Shown: positions 8,580-18,340, numbered from the stretch's first letter. The stretch is DNA of 64,000 nucleotides from Paenibacillus faecalis (GCF_900289175.1 NZ_LT985747.1:1237850-1301849), one strand, 5' to 3'. Translations and numbers: made by a program. Notes: generated by a model from the letters alone, not told the origin.

Positions 8580-8711
8580 ATGGGTAAAGTTGAAGAAACC
8601 AGACATTGCGGGTGCGGAGGATACGCCGGTCACGGCAGTCACGGAAGTGTAGGAATCATTCTAGTCCTTTTTATCCTTCTCGTCATCATCGTTCGTTCCT
8701 ACTGGATTTAA
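8580..8711 (+). CDS. YjcZ-like sporulation miniprotein
   Basis: 43 residues: a Gly/His/Cys-rich head (HCGCGGYAGHGSHG) and one hydrophobic segment (GIILVLFILLVIIV). This matches the YjcZ/SscA family of tiny spore-associated proteins, which end in a Val/Leu/Ile-rich helix. A GAAAGGGG ribosome site lies about eight bases upstream of the ATG. It stands alone between the aminotransferase terminator and the convergent ecs operon. The exact role in spores is unknown for most family members. It is too short for standard ORF cut-offs and easy to miss. Confidence 0.75.
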   Translation: MGKVEETRHCGCGGYAGHGSHGSVGIILVLFILLVIIVRSYWI

Positions 8712-8738
8712 AAAGCAGCAAAATCCCGTCAATAAATT

Positions 8739-8763
8739 GAAGAAAGCGCCCCATGAGGCGCCT
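8739..8763 (-). terminator. Terminator of the ecsAB operon
   Basis: On the minus strand AAGGCGCC, loop, GGCGCTTT, then TTCTT, starting twelve bases after the ecsB stop. The T-run is short. Confidence 0.55.
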
Positions 8764-8774
8764 TGTCTTCAAAT

Positions 8775-9995
8775 TTATAAATCATCCTCATCTACTTTCC
8801 GCCCTTTTCGTATAGCGGCAGAACGAAACAGGATCACAAGCAATACACCGCTGATCCCCGTTCCAAATACGAGACCCGGCGCGCTGGAAAGTGAGGCCAG
8901 CAGCGGAAGCCACATCAGAATTGCCCATAACAGCTGTACCTGGAACACGAGCTTTATCTCATTTATCCGGCGCGAGCCTTCAGGTAAAGGATATACATGC
9001 AGCCAGAAGGACTCTTGATGGAGTTTGCGAAGTGATGAGAGCTGAAGGCCCGCTATCATCAAACTGACCAAGTAAACCGCGCTGGAAGCCACACTGTCAC
9101 GTGTCCACCAAACGAGCAGTGCTCCAAGGACACCTACACGGATCAAAATGCCAAAGACATCGCTTCGAATCAGGCTTTTGACCAGCAGATACCGATATGC
9201 GGTATCCTTGCGCCAAGGAATCGTCCGTCCAAAGCGGGACAGCCATTTCCGGGCATACACCCGCTGTTCCCGCTGAGGTACGTTGACGAACCAGCTTAAT
9301 ATCATCATGACCCGAGCGTCCTGCCTTTTCTCTACTTGAATGAGCCACTCCCAGGCTACTTTATGCTTTGCCGGAACAGCCAAGGCAGCGAAGTAAGCCG
9401 CACTGATCAGAATGATAAATATAAGACTGCGCAAATTTGGATACCACAGCCATGATGCAATGGCGAGCACAATGACAGCCCAGCGCAGCGCCCGGTATGC
9501 TGCAGCCGTGTTCCGCTGCGTCATAGCGAGCTCCTTCCAGCTTCCGTAACTGGAGAGAAGTTTCAATCCGACAAGCACAAGAATAGTAGCACCCAGCGAC
9601 TTGGGGGAAAGATCACTGCGCGTATATAGAGGCCATAAAATAAACACCGCAAGGATTAGACCGGCTATTTTGTAAATCGTGCCCCCAACCCATCCCTTGG
9701 CAAAATACTCATTCATCCTGGCCTCCTGCGGCATTAAGAACACCGTATCCGCAGGCTGCAGATACGTGCGCACGCTGCTGTTAACCGTCAACGGAAATAA
9801 AACCGCAAGCATGATCCAGCGAATCGGCAGTTCCGGCGGGATATTTTGCACAAGCGAGGTGTACCACGCCGAAAAAGCAATGATCACAAACAAGAAGACT
9901 ACCGCAACACCGCTCTGAATAACATATCCGAGATATGGAAACACCTTTCCCCAAAACTGACTTCGTCTCTTGGCAAATAACTCTCGCAGGTTCAT
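8775..9995 (-). CDS. ecsB: ABC transporter permease, EcsB family
   Basis: 406 residues with roughly eight to nine hydrophobic segments, an N terminus NLRELFAKRRSQFW and a charged C-terminal tail (RKGRKVDEDDL), as in EcsB. EcsAB is an ABC exporter-like complex that in Bacillus subtilis affects exoenzyme secretion, competence and sporulation, partly through the membrane protease RasP. Its ATG overlaps the ecsA stop by four bases, so the two subunits are translationally coupled. The transported substrate is unknown even in model species. Confidence 0.85.
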   Translation of the reverse strand: MNLRELFAKRRSQFWGKVFPYLGYVIQSGVAVVFLFVIIAFSAWYTSLVQNIPPELPIRWIMLAVLFPLTVNSSVRTYLQPADTVFLMPQEARMNEYFAKGWVGGTIYKIAGLILAVFILWPLYTRSDLSPKSLGATILVLVGLKLLSSYGSWKELAMTQRNTAAAYRALRWAVIVLAIASWLWYPNLRSLIFIILISAAYFAALAVPAKHKVAWEWLIQVEKRQDARVMMILSWFVNVPQREQRVYARKWLSRFGRTIPWRKDTAYRYLLVKSLIRSDVFGILIRVGVLGALLVWWTRDSVASSAVYLVSLMIAGLQLSSLRKLHQESFWLHVYPLPEGSRRINEIKLVFQVQLLWAILMWLPLLASLSSAPGLVFGTGISGVLLVILFRSAAIRKGRKVDEDDL

Positions 9996-10744
9996 CCGCC
10001 ATTCCCGCCTTGAATCAGGGCATAGAACAACTCTTCCAGCGGAAGTCCCGGATTTCCGGCCTGCTCGGCCACTTCCTCAAGCGTTCCTTGCGCTATAATG
10101 TTACCGTGGTGCAGCACGATAAACCGATCACAATAATTCTCAATCGTCGATAAAATATGTGAGCTGAGCAGTACCGAAGAACCGGCTGCCTTCAGTTCAA
10201 GCATAAAATCCAGAAGAGAACGAATGCCGAGCGGGTCGAGGCCCAAAAACGGCTCATCAATAATGTAAAGAGATGGCCTTGCGACAAAGGCACACATAAT
10301 CATTACCTTCTGCCGCATCCCTTTGGATAGATGTGACGACAAGCTGTCCATCTTCTCCTCCATATTGAACATACTGGAAAGCTGCGCTGCACGCCGCTCA
10401 TAATCCTCACGGGAAACACCATAGGATCTTGCTGTAAATTCAAGATGTTCCCTTACTGTCATTTCCTCATAGAGAAGCGGTGCCTCCGGTACAAAGGCAA
10501 TTGCACTATGATAAGCCTCGGCGTTCTCATTCCGTGTATGGCCCTGGACTCGAATCTCTCCCTTTTGCGAATTCATAAGTCCGAGGATATGCTTCATCGT
10601 TGTACTCTTGCCCGCTCCGTTCAGCCCGATCAAACCTACCATCTCTCCGGGTTTTACATCAAAAGAAATGTCATGCAGCACTGGACGATTCAAGCTGTAG
10701 CCCCCGGTCAATCCTTGGACAGATAATACCGGCTTCTCTTTCAT
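9992..10744 (-). CDS. ecsA: ABC transporter ATP-binding protein EcsA
   Basis: 250 residues, one ABC domain: Walker A GLNGAGKST near residue 42, signature HLSKGMRQK near 138, Walker B YIIDEPFLGLDP near 159, and an H-loop in SSHILS near 196. Length and start (KEKPVLSVQGLTGGYS) fit EcsA. It is first in the ecsAB pair and overlaps ecsB. An SD-like GGGGTG lies about eight bases before the ATG. Only 36 bases separate it from the DEAD-box gene stop upstream, so readthrough from the helicase gene is possible. Confidence 0.87.
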   Translation of the reverse strand: MKEKPVLSVQGLTGGYSLNRPVLHDISFDVKPGEMVGLIGLNGAGKSTTMKHILGLMNSQKGEIRVQGHTRNENAEAYHSAIAFVPEAPLLYEEMTVREHLEFTARSYGVSREDYERRAAQLSSMFNMEEKMDSLSSHLSKGMRQKVMIMCAFVARPSLYIIDEPFLGLDPLGIRSLLDFMLELKAAGSSVLLSSHILSTIENYCDRFIVLHHGNIIAQGTLEEVAEQAGNPGLPLEELFYALIQGGNGG

Positions 10745-10780
10745 TCCTCTTCACCCCATTTTCAATAAAAAATGCAGACG

Positions 10781-12145
10781 CTATCCGCGCGGAGGCTTAT
10801 TCTTCAGCCACTTCGGTGCGCCCTTGTTCTTGCGATCGCGCATGCGCTCACTTTGCCGTTCTTGCGAAGCCTTGCCAGATGAACCTCTGGTACTCGGCTT
10901 GCCCATAGCCTTCACTTGGTTCCCACGGCTTGAACGAGCGGCTTTCTCTTTTGCGGCTCCCTTCACAACATCTTCGCCTAGGGGACGTCCGCTGCCTGAA
11001 GTGAATGCCTTCGGGGATCGCACTTTACCGCCATACATCGCTTTTTCCTCAATGGTAATGCCTAGCTCACGGTTAAACTTTCGCATAATAAACGTTTGTC
11101 GATCTGTTACAAGTGAGATGACCGTACCGCTGCGCCCCATCCGCCCCGTTCGGCCCGCACGGTGAGTGTAATGCTCGGCATCCATCGGAGGATCGTAATT
11201 AATGACCATAGACAACCCCTCGATATCAAGTCCTCTTGCCGCAACATCACTAGCAACAAGCAGCTGTGTTCGTCCTTCCCGGAAATCGCTTAACACCCGA
11301 CTGCGTGTCATTTTGTCTGCGTCTCCATATAAAGCCGCGGCTTTAAAGCCCAAATAATTCAGCTTCGCCTCAACTTCAGCAAGATCATTGATTTCGTTCA
11401 CAAACACAAGCACCCGTTCCGGCTGATAGTGACGAACGATACGGCGCACCATATCTATGCGATCCCGCTCCTCACATACAAAGTAGTAATGCTCCAGCAC
11501 ACTTGGTGTCCGCAGCTCAGGATCGATGCCGATCTCAACGGGCTGATCCATCTCGCGCTTAACCAGAGCAGCTGTTTCCGGGCTAACCGTAGCCGACAGA
11601 AAGACAAGCTGTCGGTCACGCATCGCACTTCGCAAAATCCGCTCCACATCGTCAGATGCTCCAAGATGAAACACCTGATCCACTTCGTCAATCACGATGG
11701 TGGTAACTTCATGCATTTTTAGCTTTTTGATTTCAATCAGCTCGCGTACCCGGCCCGGCGTACCGACAATCAGCTGAGGACGCAGCTTCAACTTGTCCAG
11801 CTGCCGCTTGACCGATGCTCCTCCAATCAGACCCAACACGCCGATTCCTCTTGGCCCTCCATATCGCTCGCCCTCCCGTACAATCTGGATTGCAAGCTCT
11901 TGCGTTGGTGCAAGTATTACTTTTTGAACCGCTTTACTGTCAGGGTCAATGCTCTGCAGCAACGGCAGCAAGTACGCCAATGTCTTGCCCGTTCCCGTCT
12001 GGGAAGTGGCCAGAACATCCTTGCCCTCCAATACATGCGGGATCGTTTCAGCCTGTACCGCGGAAGGCGTATGTATACCAAACTCAGCCAAGCGATCGGC
12101 CAAATCCTCTGCTATACCGAGGTTTATAAATGTAGTAGAAGTCAT
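10781..12145 (-). CDS. DEAD-box ATP-dependent RNA helicase
   Basis: 454 residues. All core motifs are present: Q-motif region near residue 10-30, SQTGTGKT (motif I), PTQELA (Ia), TPGR (Ib), VIDEVD as motif II (DEVD rather than DEAD), SAT (III), and the HRAGRTGRMG motif VI. The tail from about residue 385 is basic and low in complexity, rich in Lys, Arg, Ser and Gly, and probably binds RNA. Such helicases act in ribosome assembly or mRNA decay in the cytoplasm; it resembles the YfmL-type group, but I would not fix a symbol. The start is uncontested: ATGACTTCTAC follows an AAGGAT site. Confidence 0.88.
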   Translation of the reverse strand: MTSTTFINLGIAEDLADRLAEFGIHTPSAVQAETIPHVLEGKDVLATSQTGTGKTLAYLLPLLQSIDPDSKAVQKVILAPTQELAIQIVREGERYGGPRGIGVLGLIGGASVKRQLDKLKLRPQLIVGTPGRVRELIEIKKLKMHEVTTIVIDEVDQVFHLGASDDVERILRSAMRDRQLVFLSATVSPETAALVKREMDQPVEIGIDPELRTPSVLEHYYFVCEERDRIDMVRRIVRHYQPERVLVFVNEINDLAEVEAKLNYLGFKAAALYGDADKMTRSRVLSDFREGRTQLLVASDVAARGLDIEGLSMVINYDPPMDAEHYTHRAGRTGRMGRSGTVISLVTDRQTFIMRKFNRELGITIEEKAMYGGKVRSPKAFTSGSGRPLGEDVVKGAAKEKAARSSRGNQVKAMGKPSTRGSSGKASQERQSERMRDRKNKGAPKWLKNKPPRG

Positions 12146-12244
12146 AGTTCGCCATCCTTTATCTTTGAGTCTTGTTCACACTCACGTTTCATTATATGCT
12201 AAAACAGAGTTCTCACCAAATGAAACTCCATCATGATAAGAAAA

Positions 12245-12274
12245 TTAAAAAGGCGGCTCCCTAAGAGCCCGCCC
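12245..12274 (-). terminator. Terminator after the SDR gene at 12298
   Basis: Minus strand GGCGGGCTC, short loop, GAGCCGCC, then five T, 24 bases after the stop codon. Confidence 0.75.
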
Positions 12275-12297
12275 ATAGCATACATATATGATTTTCG

Positions 12298-13074
12298 TTA
12301 TTTTTTATTCATCCAGCGGTAGGACAGCCGATCAGCCAGACGCGGAAACAAATTGTATAGTCTTATTCCTGCCCCGGCCAAGCGTGGAAGATCAACCTCA
12401 TCCATTCGCTTTTGAATCAGTTTAACGATACGCCTGGATACATATTCGGGCTTCATCATAAACCAGCCTACATTTTTCACATAACCGCCGCTTGGGTCGG
12501 CAAGCGAAAAGAACGGTGTATCAATCGGCCCTGGATTGACCGCAGAGACCGTAATGCCTGTCCCCCGAAGCTCTTGGCGCAATGAATTGGTCAGACCGAG
12601 CACCGCATGCTTGGTAGCTGAATAGGCTGTTGATTTGGCGGAGCCGATCTTACCTGCCATCGAAGCCACATTTACGATCTGTCCGCTTTTCCGCTGCAGC
12701 ATACCGGGAAGAACCGCTTGTGTACACCGCACAACTCCCATATAATTCACGTCCATCATATCTTCGAACTGTTCCTCTGGCATGTCCGTAAACGTTTCGA
12801 AAACACCGTACCCCGCATTATTCAGAAGCACATCCACCCTGCCGTGGGTTTCATAGATCCGATCAAATACGCTTCTAACCTGTTCCGTATTCCGTACGTC
12901 GAGTAAAACAAGCTCATGCGGCCCATTCAAACGGCTGCCGACCTGTTCCAATCGTTCTTCCGATCGACCTGCAAGAACCACATAAGCCCCTTCATTCGAG
13001 AGCATCTCTGCCGTTACCGCACCGATGCCGCTGGAGGCTCCCGTAACGACAATGATTTTATTTTCAAGCATCAT
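12298..13074 (-). CDS. Short-chain dehydrogenase/reductase
   Basis: 258 residues, classical SDR with TGASSGIG at residues 11-18, LLNNAGYG near residue 84 and catalytic YSATKHA near residue 150, with an upstream Ser in NVASMAGKIGS. The C-terminal third includes a conserved-looking PGPIDTPFF and a basic end. The group (often annotated SDR family NAD(P)-dependent oxidoreductase, DltE-like) acts on undefined lipid or alcohol substrates. A good purine-rich SD (AGGAAGAAG) precedes the ATG. It is transcribed in the same direction as cheX but 82 bases downstream of it, so co-transcription is possible. Confidence 0.85.
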   Translation of the reverse strand: MMLENKIIVVTGASSGIGAVTAEMLSNEGAYVVLAGRSEERLEQVGSRLNGPHELVLLDVRNTEQVRSVFDRIYETHGRVDVLLNNAGYGVFETFTDMPEEQFEDMMDVNYMGVVRCTQAVLPGMLQRKSGQIVNVASMAGKIGSAKSTAYSATKHAVLGLTNSLRQELRGTGITVSAVNPGPIDTPFFSLADPSGGYVKNVGWFMMKPEYVSRRIVKLIQKRMDEVDLPRLAGAGIRLYNLFPRLADRLSYRWMNKK

Positions 13075-13156
13075 TTCTTCTTCCTCTCTGCAGTCCGAGC
13101 GGTTGAAACCTTTTCGTTTCCTACCAGATGTAGAAGACTGCTGTGATGAATCTATT

Positions 13157-13615
13157 TTAAGAAATCATGACTTGAATATCCAATTCACCGATTCCGTCCA
13201 TAGTTAGAGGGATGCTGAGCGCTTTTTTCCGGGAAAAGTTCGTTAAATTAGACGATCGCATCACCTTTGGAGGTGTAATGTCCACATTAACGCCTTGATT
13301 GGACAAAATCGTGCTCGCATTCCCGCTGATCATGTTGCCGAGCTCCGAAATGGCGCTCTGCCCCATCTCGTCCATCTCGGTCAGTATGTATCCGCCCATC
13401 ATAACAGAAACTATACGCAGGGCAACCTGCTCTTTCAGTCCAAATACGATATCTCCGTTCATTTGACCTGTCATTCCGATCTGAATCCATATATGATTAT
13501 CGATTAATGTAATTTCTTGAACCCGCAGATTGCCCGTTGAAGGTGAAACCTGTATGACCTGTTCAATGACGTGACACGCGGATTCTAAAAAAGGATTGAT
13601 GACTTCCGCTTTCAT
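13157..13615 (-). CDS. cheX: CheX-like chemotaxis phosphatase (CheC/CheX/FliY fold)
   Basis: 152 residues. The motif SAISELGNMISGN (near residue 95) carries the E and N of the CheC-family ExxN phosphatase site; a single such motif and this length fit CheX. CheX-type proteins dephosphorylate CheY-P in the cytoplasm and so reset chemotactic signalling. A longer GTG-start version exists from 13636, but its start overlaps the AAAGGAG site that precedes ATG 13615 by about ten bases, so the shorter form is preferred. No other chemotaxis gene is in the window, so its partner proteins are elsewhere. Confidence 0.8.
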   Translation of the reverse strand: MKAEVINPFLESACHVIEQVIQVSPSTGNLRVQEITLIDNHIWIQIGMTGQMNGDIVFGLKEQVALRIVSVMMGGYILTEMDEMGQSAISELGNMISGNASTILSNQGVNVDITPPKVMRSSNLTNFSRKKALSIPLTMDGIGELDIQVMIS

Positions 13616-14009
13616 TCCCGATTTATCTCCTTTCACTAGGTTGATGGCCCAGGGTGCTAAAGTCCTAAAGTGTTAAAAATTAAACTAATGCTATTATAAA
13701 GGATACCCTATAATAAATCATCATAAATTAACAATAACCGCACTGATTATCAACGATTAAGCCGTTTTTTCACGAAAAAAAAGAAAAGGTCTTTAGTCTT
13801 AGTTCCATAATAGCAATCTATACTATTATCGGCTTTTATCCTTCACATTTTATAATTAAATAATGGAAAATATAATTAAAGGCCTACTGCTGGGCCACAC
13901 CGAAGTTAACAGCATTACATTGCCCCCTTATTCATAATCACCTATAATTTAATCAATGGTTATTCGCTTAGTAAGTACGGAAAAATCAAATCAGGTCAGG
14001 AGGACGGTC
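13616..14009. other. Intergenic region between cheX and LysR gene
   Basis: About 390 bases, AT-rich, with divergent genes on either side. I see no ORF, no clear terminator and no confident promoter boxes; it must contain promoters for both flanking genes. Confidence 0.5.
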
Positions 14010-14912
14010 ATGAACATCAGCCAATTGGAAACACTTATCATGATTTCCAAAACGATGAGCTTTCGTAAAGCGGGGGAATTGCTTAACTTAACCCAACCGG
14101 CCGTCTCGGCTCAAATCAAGAGCCTTGAAGATGAATTTAAAACCGTGCTTGTGGACCGCAGTCAGCCTGTAACACTGACGGACCGGGGGCAGGTGTTCGT
14201 AGAACACGCTGAGCACATTCTAAGAATCGTTGATGAACTAAAGCAGAGGCTGGCTGACTTGGACCAGACCCCACAAGGTCACATCCGGCTCGGCACAACG
14301 ACCTCGATCGCTATTCAGATTTTGCCGCGTGTGCTGTCTTATTTTCAGGATCAATTTCCCAATATCAAAACAACGATTCAATCGATGGCCTCTTCACAAA
14401 TTTATCACAGCGTGGAGAATAACCTGATCGACATTGGAATCGGGTACCTAATTGAACGGAACCCCAACGTAAACTCTTCCATTTTATTTTACGACTCTTT
14501 TGAACTGGTTGTATCTCCACAGCATTCTCTGGCCAAAGCAAGAAAAGCAAGCATCGATGTGCTCGGTCAAACTCCTTTAATTCTCCTAACTCAAGATACC
14601 GTCGGCCGTCGGTTTGCCGATGAAGTGATGAAATTACATGGAATTAACCCGCAAGTTGTCATGGAGCTCTCAAGCAGCGAGGAAATTAAACGAATGGTCG
14701 AAATCAATCTCGGAGCGGCCGTTATTTCCAAGCAATCTGTGTTATCTGAGCTTCGGAAAGGAACACTTCAAATCGTCCCTCTCTCGGAGCTGGAAGTTAG
14801 TCATCCTGTTGGTGTCATTTATAAAAACGGGAGATACGTCAGTTCAGCGATGCGACAATTTATCAGTGATTTGAAGGGAATGCCGGAGACCCAGTTCATC
14901 AGCAGCGAATGA
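14010..14912 (+). CDS. LysR-family transcriptional regulator
   Basis: 300 residues. The N-terminal helix-turn-helix is clear (FRKAGELLNLTQPAVSAQIK, residues 19-38), followed by a periplasmic-binding-like effector domain (from about residue 90). The effector domain start, IRLGTTTSIAIQILP, resembles the CysL/CmpR group that senses metabolic intermediates, but the ligand is not identifiable. A strong AGGAGGA precedes ATG 14010; the 54 bases of open frame before it lack an SD. The histidinol phosphatase gene follows 35 bases later with its own SD, so the two may be co-transcribed. Confidence 0.88.
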   Translation: MNISQLETLIMISKTMSFRKAGELLNLTQPAVSAQIKSLEDEFKTVLVDRSQPVTLTDRGQVFVEHAEHILRIVDELKQRLADLDQTPQGHIRLGTTTSIAIQILPRVLSYFQDQFPNIKTTIQSMASSQIYHSVENNLIDIGIGYLIERNPNVNSSILFYDSFELVVSPQHSLAKARKASIDVLGQTPLILLTQDTVGRRFADEVMKLHGINPQVVMELSSSEEIKRMVEINLGAAVISKQSVLSELRKGTLQIVPLSELEVSHPVGVIYKNGRYVSSAMRQFISDLKGMPETQFISSE

Positions 14913-14946
14913 GCATTTACAACCACTTTCTTTCAAGGAGGACATC

Positions 14947-15759
14947 ATGAAATTCGATCTGCACACTCACCATTTCCGCTGCGGACATGCAGACGGGAAC
15001 ATCAGAGATTACATTGAGGCTGGAATAAGCGCCGGCCTTCAGGTTATCGGCATATCAGACCATACGCCTTATTTCGGTAACCCGGAGGAACATCCATTTC
15101 CCTACATTTCTATGGCTAAAGCCGAGATCGCCAATTATGTGAATGAAGTTCTTGAATTAAAGAAAGAATACGATGGAATAATTGATGTACTTCTCGGCAT
15201 TGAGTCCGATTTTTTTCCTGAACATGCAAAAACGTACCATGAGGCTCTTTCCCGCTATCCTTTCGACTACATCATCGGTTCTGTGCATCAAGTGAGCGGT
15301 GTCAGTATATTTAACAAGAATCGATGGAAAAACTTGAGCCCTAAACAAAAGATCGCCGAGAAAGAAGAATACTTCTCTCTCATTCGTCAATCTGCAAAGA
15401 GCGGTATGTTTCAGATCCTTGGCCATATCGATGCGATGAAAGGCAATTATCCATCATTTACGGATATTTTAACCGAGGACGCCTTGGAAGAAACACTTCA
15501 GGTGATTGCAGAATGCGGAGTTGCCATCGAAATCAACACATCGGGCAAAACAAAATTAAGTGGCGGCTGGTATCCTTCCCATGAAATATTGGAACGGGCT
15601 CACTTCCACGGTGTAGAAGTTACGTTTGGCTCAGACGCCCATAAACCTTCCAGAGTAGGCGATGAATTCGAGGAGGTTGCCGCTGTATTGAAAGACATCG
15701 GTTATACCGAATGGGTGTATTACAAACAGAAACAGAAGGTGACCGTGCCTCTTTCATAG
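14947..15759 (+). CDS. hisJ: Histidinol-phosphatase, PHP family
   Basis: 270 residues. Metal-binding motifs of the PHP domain are present in order: DLHTHH at residues 4-9, GISDHTPY near 38, GIESDFF near 85, IGSVHQV near 115, GHIDAMKG near 160 and FGSDAHKP near 223. This family removes phosphate from L-histidinol phosphate in histidine biosynthesis; a few members act on other phosphoesters. SD AAGGAGG is eight bases before the ATG. No other his genes are nearby, as is usual for hisJ in Bacillales. It may be co-transcribed with the preceding LysR gene. Confidence 0.88.
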   Translation: MKFDLHTHHFRCGHADGNIRDYIEAGISAGLQVIGISDHTPYFGNPEEHPFPYISMAKAEIANYVNEVLELKKEYDGIIDVLLGIESDFFPEHAKTYHEALSRYPFDYIIGSVHQVSGVSIFNKNRWKNLSPKQKIAEKEEYFSLIRQSAKSGMFQILGHIDAMKGNYPSFTDILTEDALEETLQVIAECGVAIEINTSGKTKLSGGWYPSHEILERAHFHGVEVTFGSDAHKPSRVGDEFEEVAAVLKDIGYTEWVYYKQKQKVTVPLS

Positions 15760-15778
15760 AGGCTTCGGTTATAATTTC

Positions 15779-15810
15779 AAAAAAAAAGAAGACCCGAGAG
15801 ATTCGGGTCT
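15779..15810 (-). terminator. Terminator between hisJ and ykuE-like gene
   Basis: GACCCGA / TCGGGTC stem with a GAGAT-type loop. On the minus strand the stem is followed by TTCTTTTTTTTT, so it best fits the minus gene; it may also stop the hisJ transcript. A second perfect hairpin, CTGTTATC / GATAACAG at 15864-15883, has no T-run. Confidence 0.6.
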
Positions 15811-15960
15811 CAAACAATATATATATTCTCAAAAGGGGGTCATGAGTTAAGTGTACCCTGTGGCTGTTATCGTTTGATAACAGGTATATTTCAATTGTGT
15901 AACAAAATCAAAAGTGACGGAATAAAGCCGCCCTCTCTCCTAAAAATAGACTTATTTGGG

Positions 15961-16866
15961 TTATATCCTCTTTTTTCTCAGTGTCAACATCGTCAGCTCG
16001 GGCTTACATAGAAAGCGAAAAGGTAACCCTGTCGTTCCGATGCCACGGTTTACATAGAGAAGCAACCGCGACCCTTCTATCCTGTACAATCCTTTAATGT
16101 AGTTTTTGGAACCGGGAGGTGTGATCACCTCGCCGATCCACGGCAAGCGAACCTGTCCACCATGACTATGTCCAGACAGCTGCAGATCAACATGATGTCG
16201 GATCACCCAATCGGCATAATCTGGTTCGTGCATCATCAGTAAAGTGTATGTATTCTCAGGGACTCCTTTCAGTGCCTTGTCAAGATCGGGAAAACCAAGT
16301 AACTGATCGTCCAGCCCGGCGACAGCCATGCTTCCTCCATTTCGCCTCAGCATCACATGCTCGTTACGCAGCACGGTAAATCCCGCTTTTTGCTGCAGCT
16401 GTACCAGTCTGTTCACATCATCAAAATCGTGATTTCCCAGGATGGACAACACACCGAGAGGCGCCTTTAATGCAGCAAACGAATCTACAGCTCCCGCCAA
16501 AGCATCCGCTGAACCATCGACCATATCACCCGTAAAGCAAACCAGATCAGGTCTTTCCCAGTTGATAGCACTCACTATTCTTCTGACATCTTCAGCATCA
16601 GTCTGAAACCCTAAATGAAAATCACTGAAATGAGCGATCTTCGTCCCGTCGAAAGCCTCCGGCAGCCTTTCCTGATACAGTGTCATTCTGACAACCTCAA
16701 GCGTATTCGGCTCATATAGCGACGCGTAACCACCGGCAACCAGCGCAGTCCCGATTAAAGCAGATGTGCCAAGCTTTAGAAACTGCCGCCGCGTTAAGGT
16801 TTTTGGAGGCTCGTCCCCAGTCTGGTTATTTTTGGACGACAACAAGGGGTCCGAACTATTTTTCAT
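15961..16866 (-). CDS. ykuE: Tat-exported metallophosphoesterase (YkuE-like)
   Basis: 301 residues. A twin-arginine signal is visible: TRRQFLKLG (Arg26-Arg27) then a hydrophobic stretch to about residue 50. Calcineurin-like metal motifs follow: FSDFHLG, GDMVDG, LGNHDFDD, and GHSHGGQ near residue 235. In Bacillus subtilis YkuE is a Tat substrate that binds the cell wall with metal-dependent phosphoesterase activity. The enzyme folds with its metals in the cytoplasm and acts outside the membrane. The gene ends facing hisJ. Its ATG lies about 87 bases from the divergent aldehyde dehydrogenase gene. Confidence 0.87.
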   Translation of the reverse strand: MKNSSDPLLSSKNNQTGDEPPKTLTRRQFLKLGTSALIGTALVAGGYASLYEPNTLEVVRMTLYQERLPEAFDGTKIAHFSDFHLGFQTDAEDVRRIVSAINWERPDLVCFTGDMVDGSADALAGAVDSFAALKAPLGVLSILGNHDFDDVNRLVQLQQKAGFTVLRNEHVMLRRNGGSMAVAGLDDQLLGFPDLDKALKGVPENTYTLLMMHEPDYADWVIRHHVDLQLSGHSHGGQVRLPWIGEVITPPGSKNYIKGLYRIEGSRLLLYVNRGIGTTGLPFRFLCKPELTMLTLRKKRI

Positions 16867-16953
16867 TTTAGAGCGGTCTCCTTTATAATCTAATAGAAAG
16901 CATCATTAACATAGCAGCTTTACACGTGATGCAGAGAGGAGTTTTATTCACCT

Positions 16954-18333
16954 ATGACTGTTAACGATTCTATTGAAAAAATTGTTCTAGGCCAGCGCCG
17001 TTATTTCAAAACAGGAGCAACCAGGGATGTAAACTTTCGGATCGAGCAGCTAAAAAAGCTGAGAGCAGCTTTAATTGCCAAGGAAGATGAAGTAATCGAC
17101 GCTCTGCGTAAGGACTTAAATAAAAGTGAGCAGGAAGCATTCTCAACCGAGATCGGTATCGTATATAAAGAGATGTCCCACATCATAAAGAACATTCGCA
17201 AATGGGCCAAACCTCGCCGGGTGAGAACCGCACTGACACATGTCGGAAGCCGTGGTAAAATCCATCCAGAGCCGTACGGTACTGTTCTTATTATCGCTCC
17301 ATGGAACTATCCTTGGCAGCTCGCCATAGCGCCGCTGATTGGAGCTCTGGCCGCAGGCAATACAGCCATCATCAAGCCGTCAGAGCTGACGCCTGCCGTT
17401 TCCCGTGTGATTTCATCTCTTATCAAGGAAACATTCCCTGAGCAATATGTAGCGGTTGTAGAAGGCGGTCCGGAGACTAGCACCCGTCTTTTGGAGCAGC
17501 AGTTGGATTACATTTTTTTCACAGGCAGTATTCCTGTCGGCAAAATCGTAATGGAGGCAGCTGGCAAAAAGCTTATTCCAGTTACATTGGAACTTGGTGG
17601 CAAGAGCCCCTGCATCGTTCACGAGGATACCCCTCTGGAATTAACCGCAAAGCGGATCATATTCGGCAAGTTTACCAACGCAGGGCAGACCTGTATAGCT
17701 CCTGATTACTTACTCGTTCATCACCGTATAAAGGAGCCGCTCATTCAACACTTGAAGGAAGCGATCATCGAATTTTACGGCGATACTCCCCTTCATAATC
17801 TGGATTATGGCAAAATCGTATCCGAAAAGCATTTTAACCGTCTATCCGACTACCTGAGTAACGGCTCCATCCGTCATGGCGGCAAAACCGATGCTGGGAA
17901 ACTCCTGATTGAACCGACTTTACTGGATGAGATCACCTGGGACATGCCGGTGATGCAGGAAGAAATATTCGGTCCGATTCTTCCTATATTGACTTATGAA
18001 AATCTGGACGAAGTTATAACCTCGGTTAACGAGAGACCCAAACCGCTGGCACTCTATCTGTTTACCAAAGACTCTGAAGTACAACAAAAGATTTTATCGA
18101 GCATTTCCTTTGGCGGAGGATGTGTAAATGATACGCTAATGCATCTGGCTACTCCTTATCTTCCTTTCGGAGGCGTTGGGGAAAGCGGGATGGGCGCATA
18201 TCACGGTAAGCATAGCTTTCAAACCTTCTCTCATATGAAGAGTGTTCTAAAGCAGACGAATATGTTCGACTTTCATTTCCGTTATCCCGGTAAAGAGGGG
18301 TTGAACCTACTGCGTAAACTGATGAAACCTTAA
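16954..18333 (+). CDS. NAD(P)-dependent aldehyde dehydrogenase (YwdH-like)
   Basis: 459 residues, the short class 3-like aldehyde dehydrogenase without an N-terminal extension. Catalytic Cys247 is in [11 protein letters not shown] and the general base Glu213 in LELGGKSP; the cofactor loop is [11 protein letters not shown]. The C terminus HFRYPGKEG is typical of the fatty/aromatic aldehyde subgroup. It oxidises aldehydes to acids, probably in detoxification of lipid-derived aldehydes. An AGAGGAG site lies about twelve bases before the ATG. A GC-rich terminator follows directly, so it is probably monocistronic. Confidence 0.88.
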   Translation: MTVNDSIEKIVLGQRRYFKTGATRDVNFRIEQLKKLRAALIAKEDEVIDALRKDLNKSEQEAFSTEIGIVYKEMSHIIKNIRKWAKPRRVRTALTHVGSRGKIHPEPYGTVLIIAPWNYPWQLAIAPLIGALAAGNTAIIKPSELTPAVSRVISSLIKETFPEQYVAVVEGGPETSTRLLEQQLDYIFFTGSIPVGKIVMEAAGKKLIPVTLELGGKSPCIVHEDTPLELTAKRIIFGKFTNAGQTCIAPDYLLVHHRIKEPLIQHLKEAIIEFYGDTPLHNLDYGKIVSEKHFNRLSDYLSNGSIRHGGKTDAGKLLIEPTLLDEITWDMPVMQEEIFGPILPILTYENLDEVITSVNERPKPLALYLFTKDSEVQQKILSSISFGGGCVNDTLMHLATPYLPFGGVGESGMGAYHGKHSFQTFSHMKSVLKQTNMFDFHFRYPGKEGLNLLRKLMKP

Positions 18334-18340
18334 AATAGCA

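Noticed and set aside
15841..15960. Small regulatory RNA suggested by a perfect hairpin at 15864
   Set aside because: One eight-base stem without T-run or promoter is not enough.
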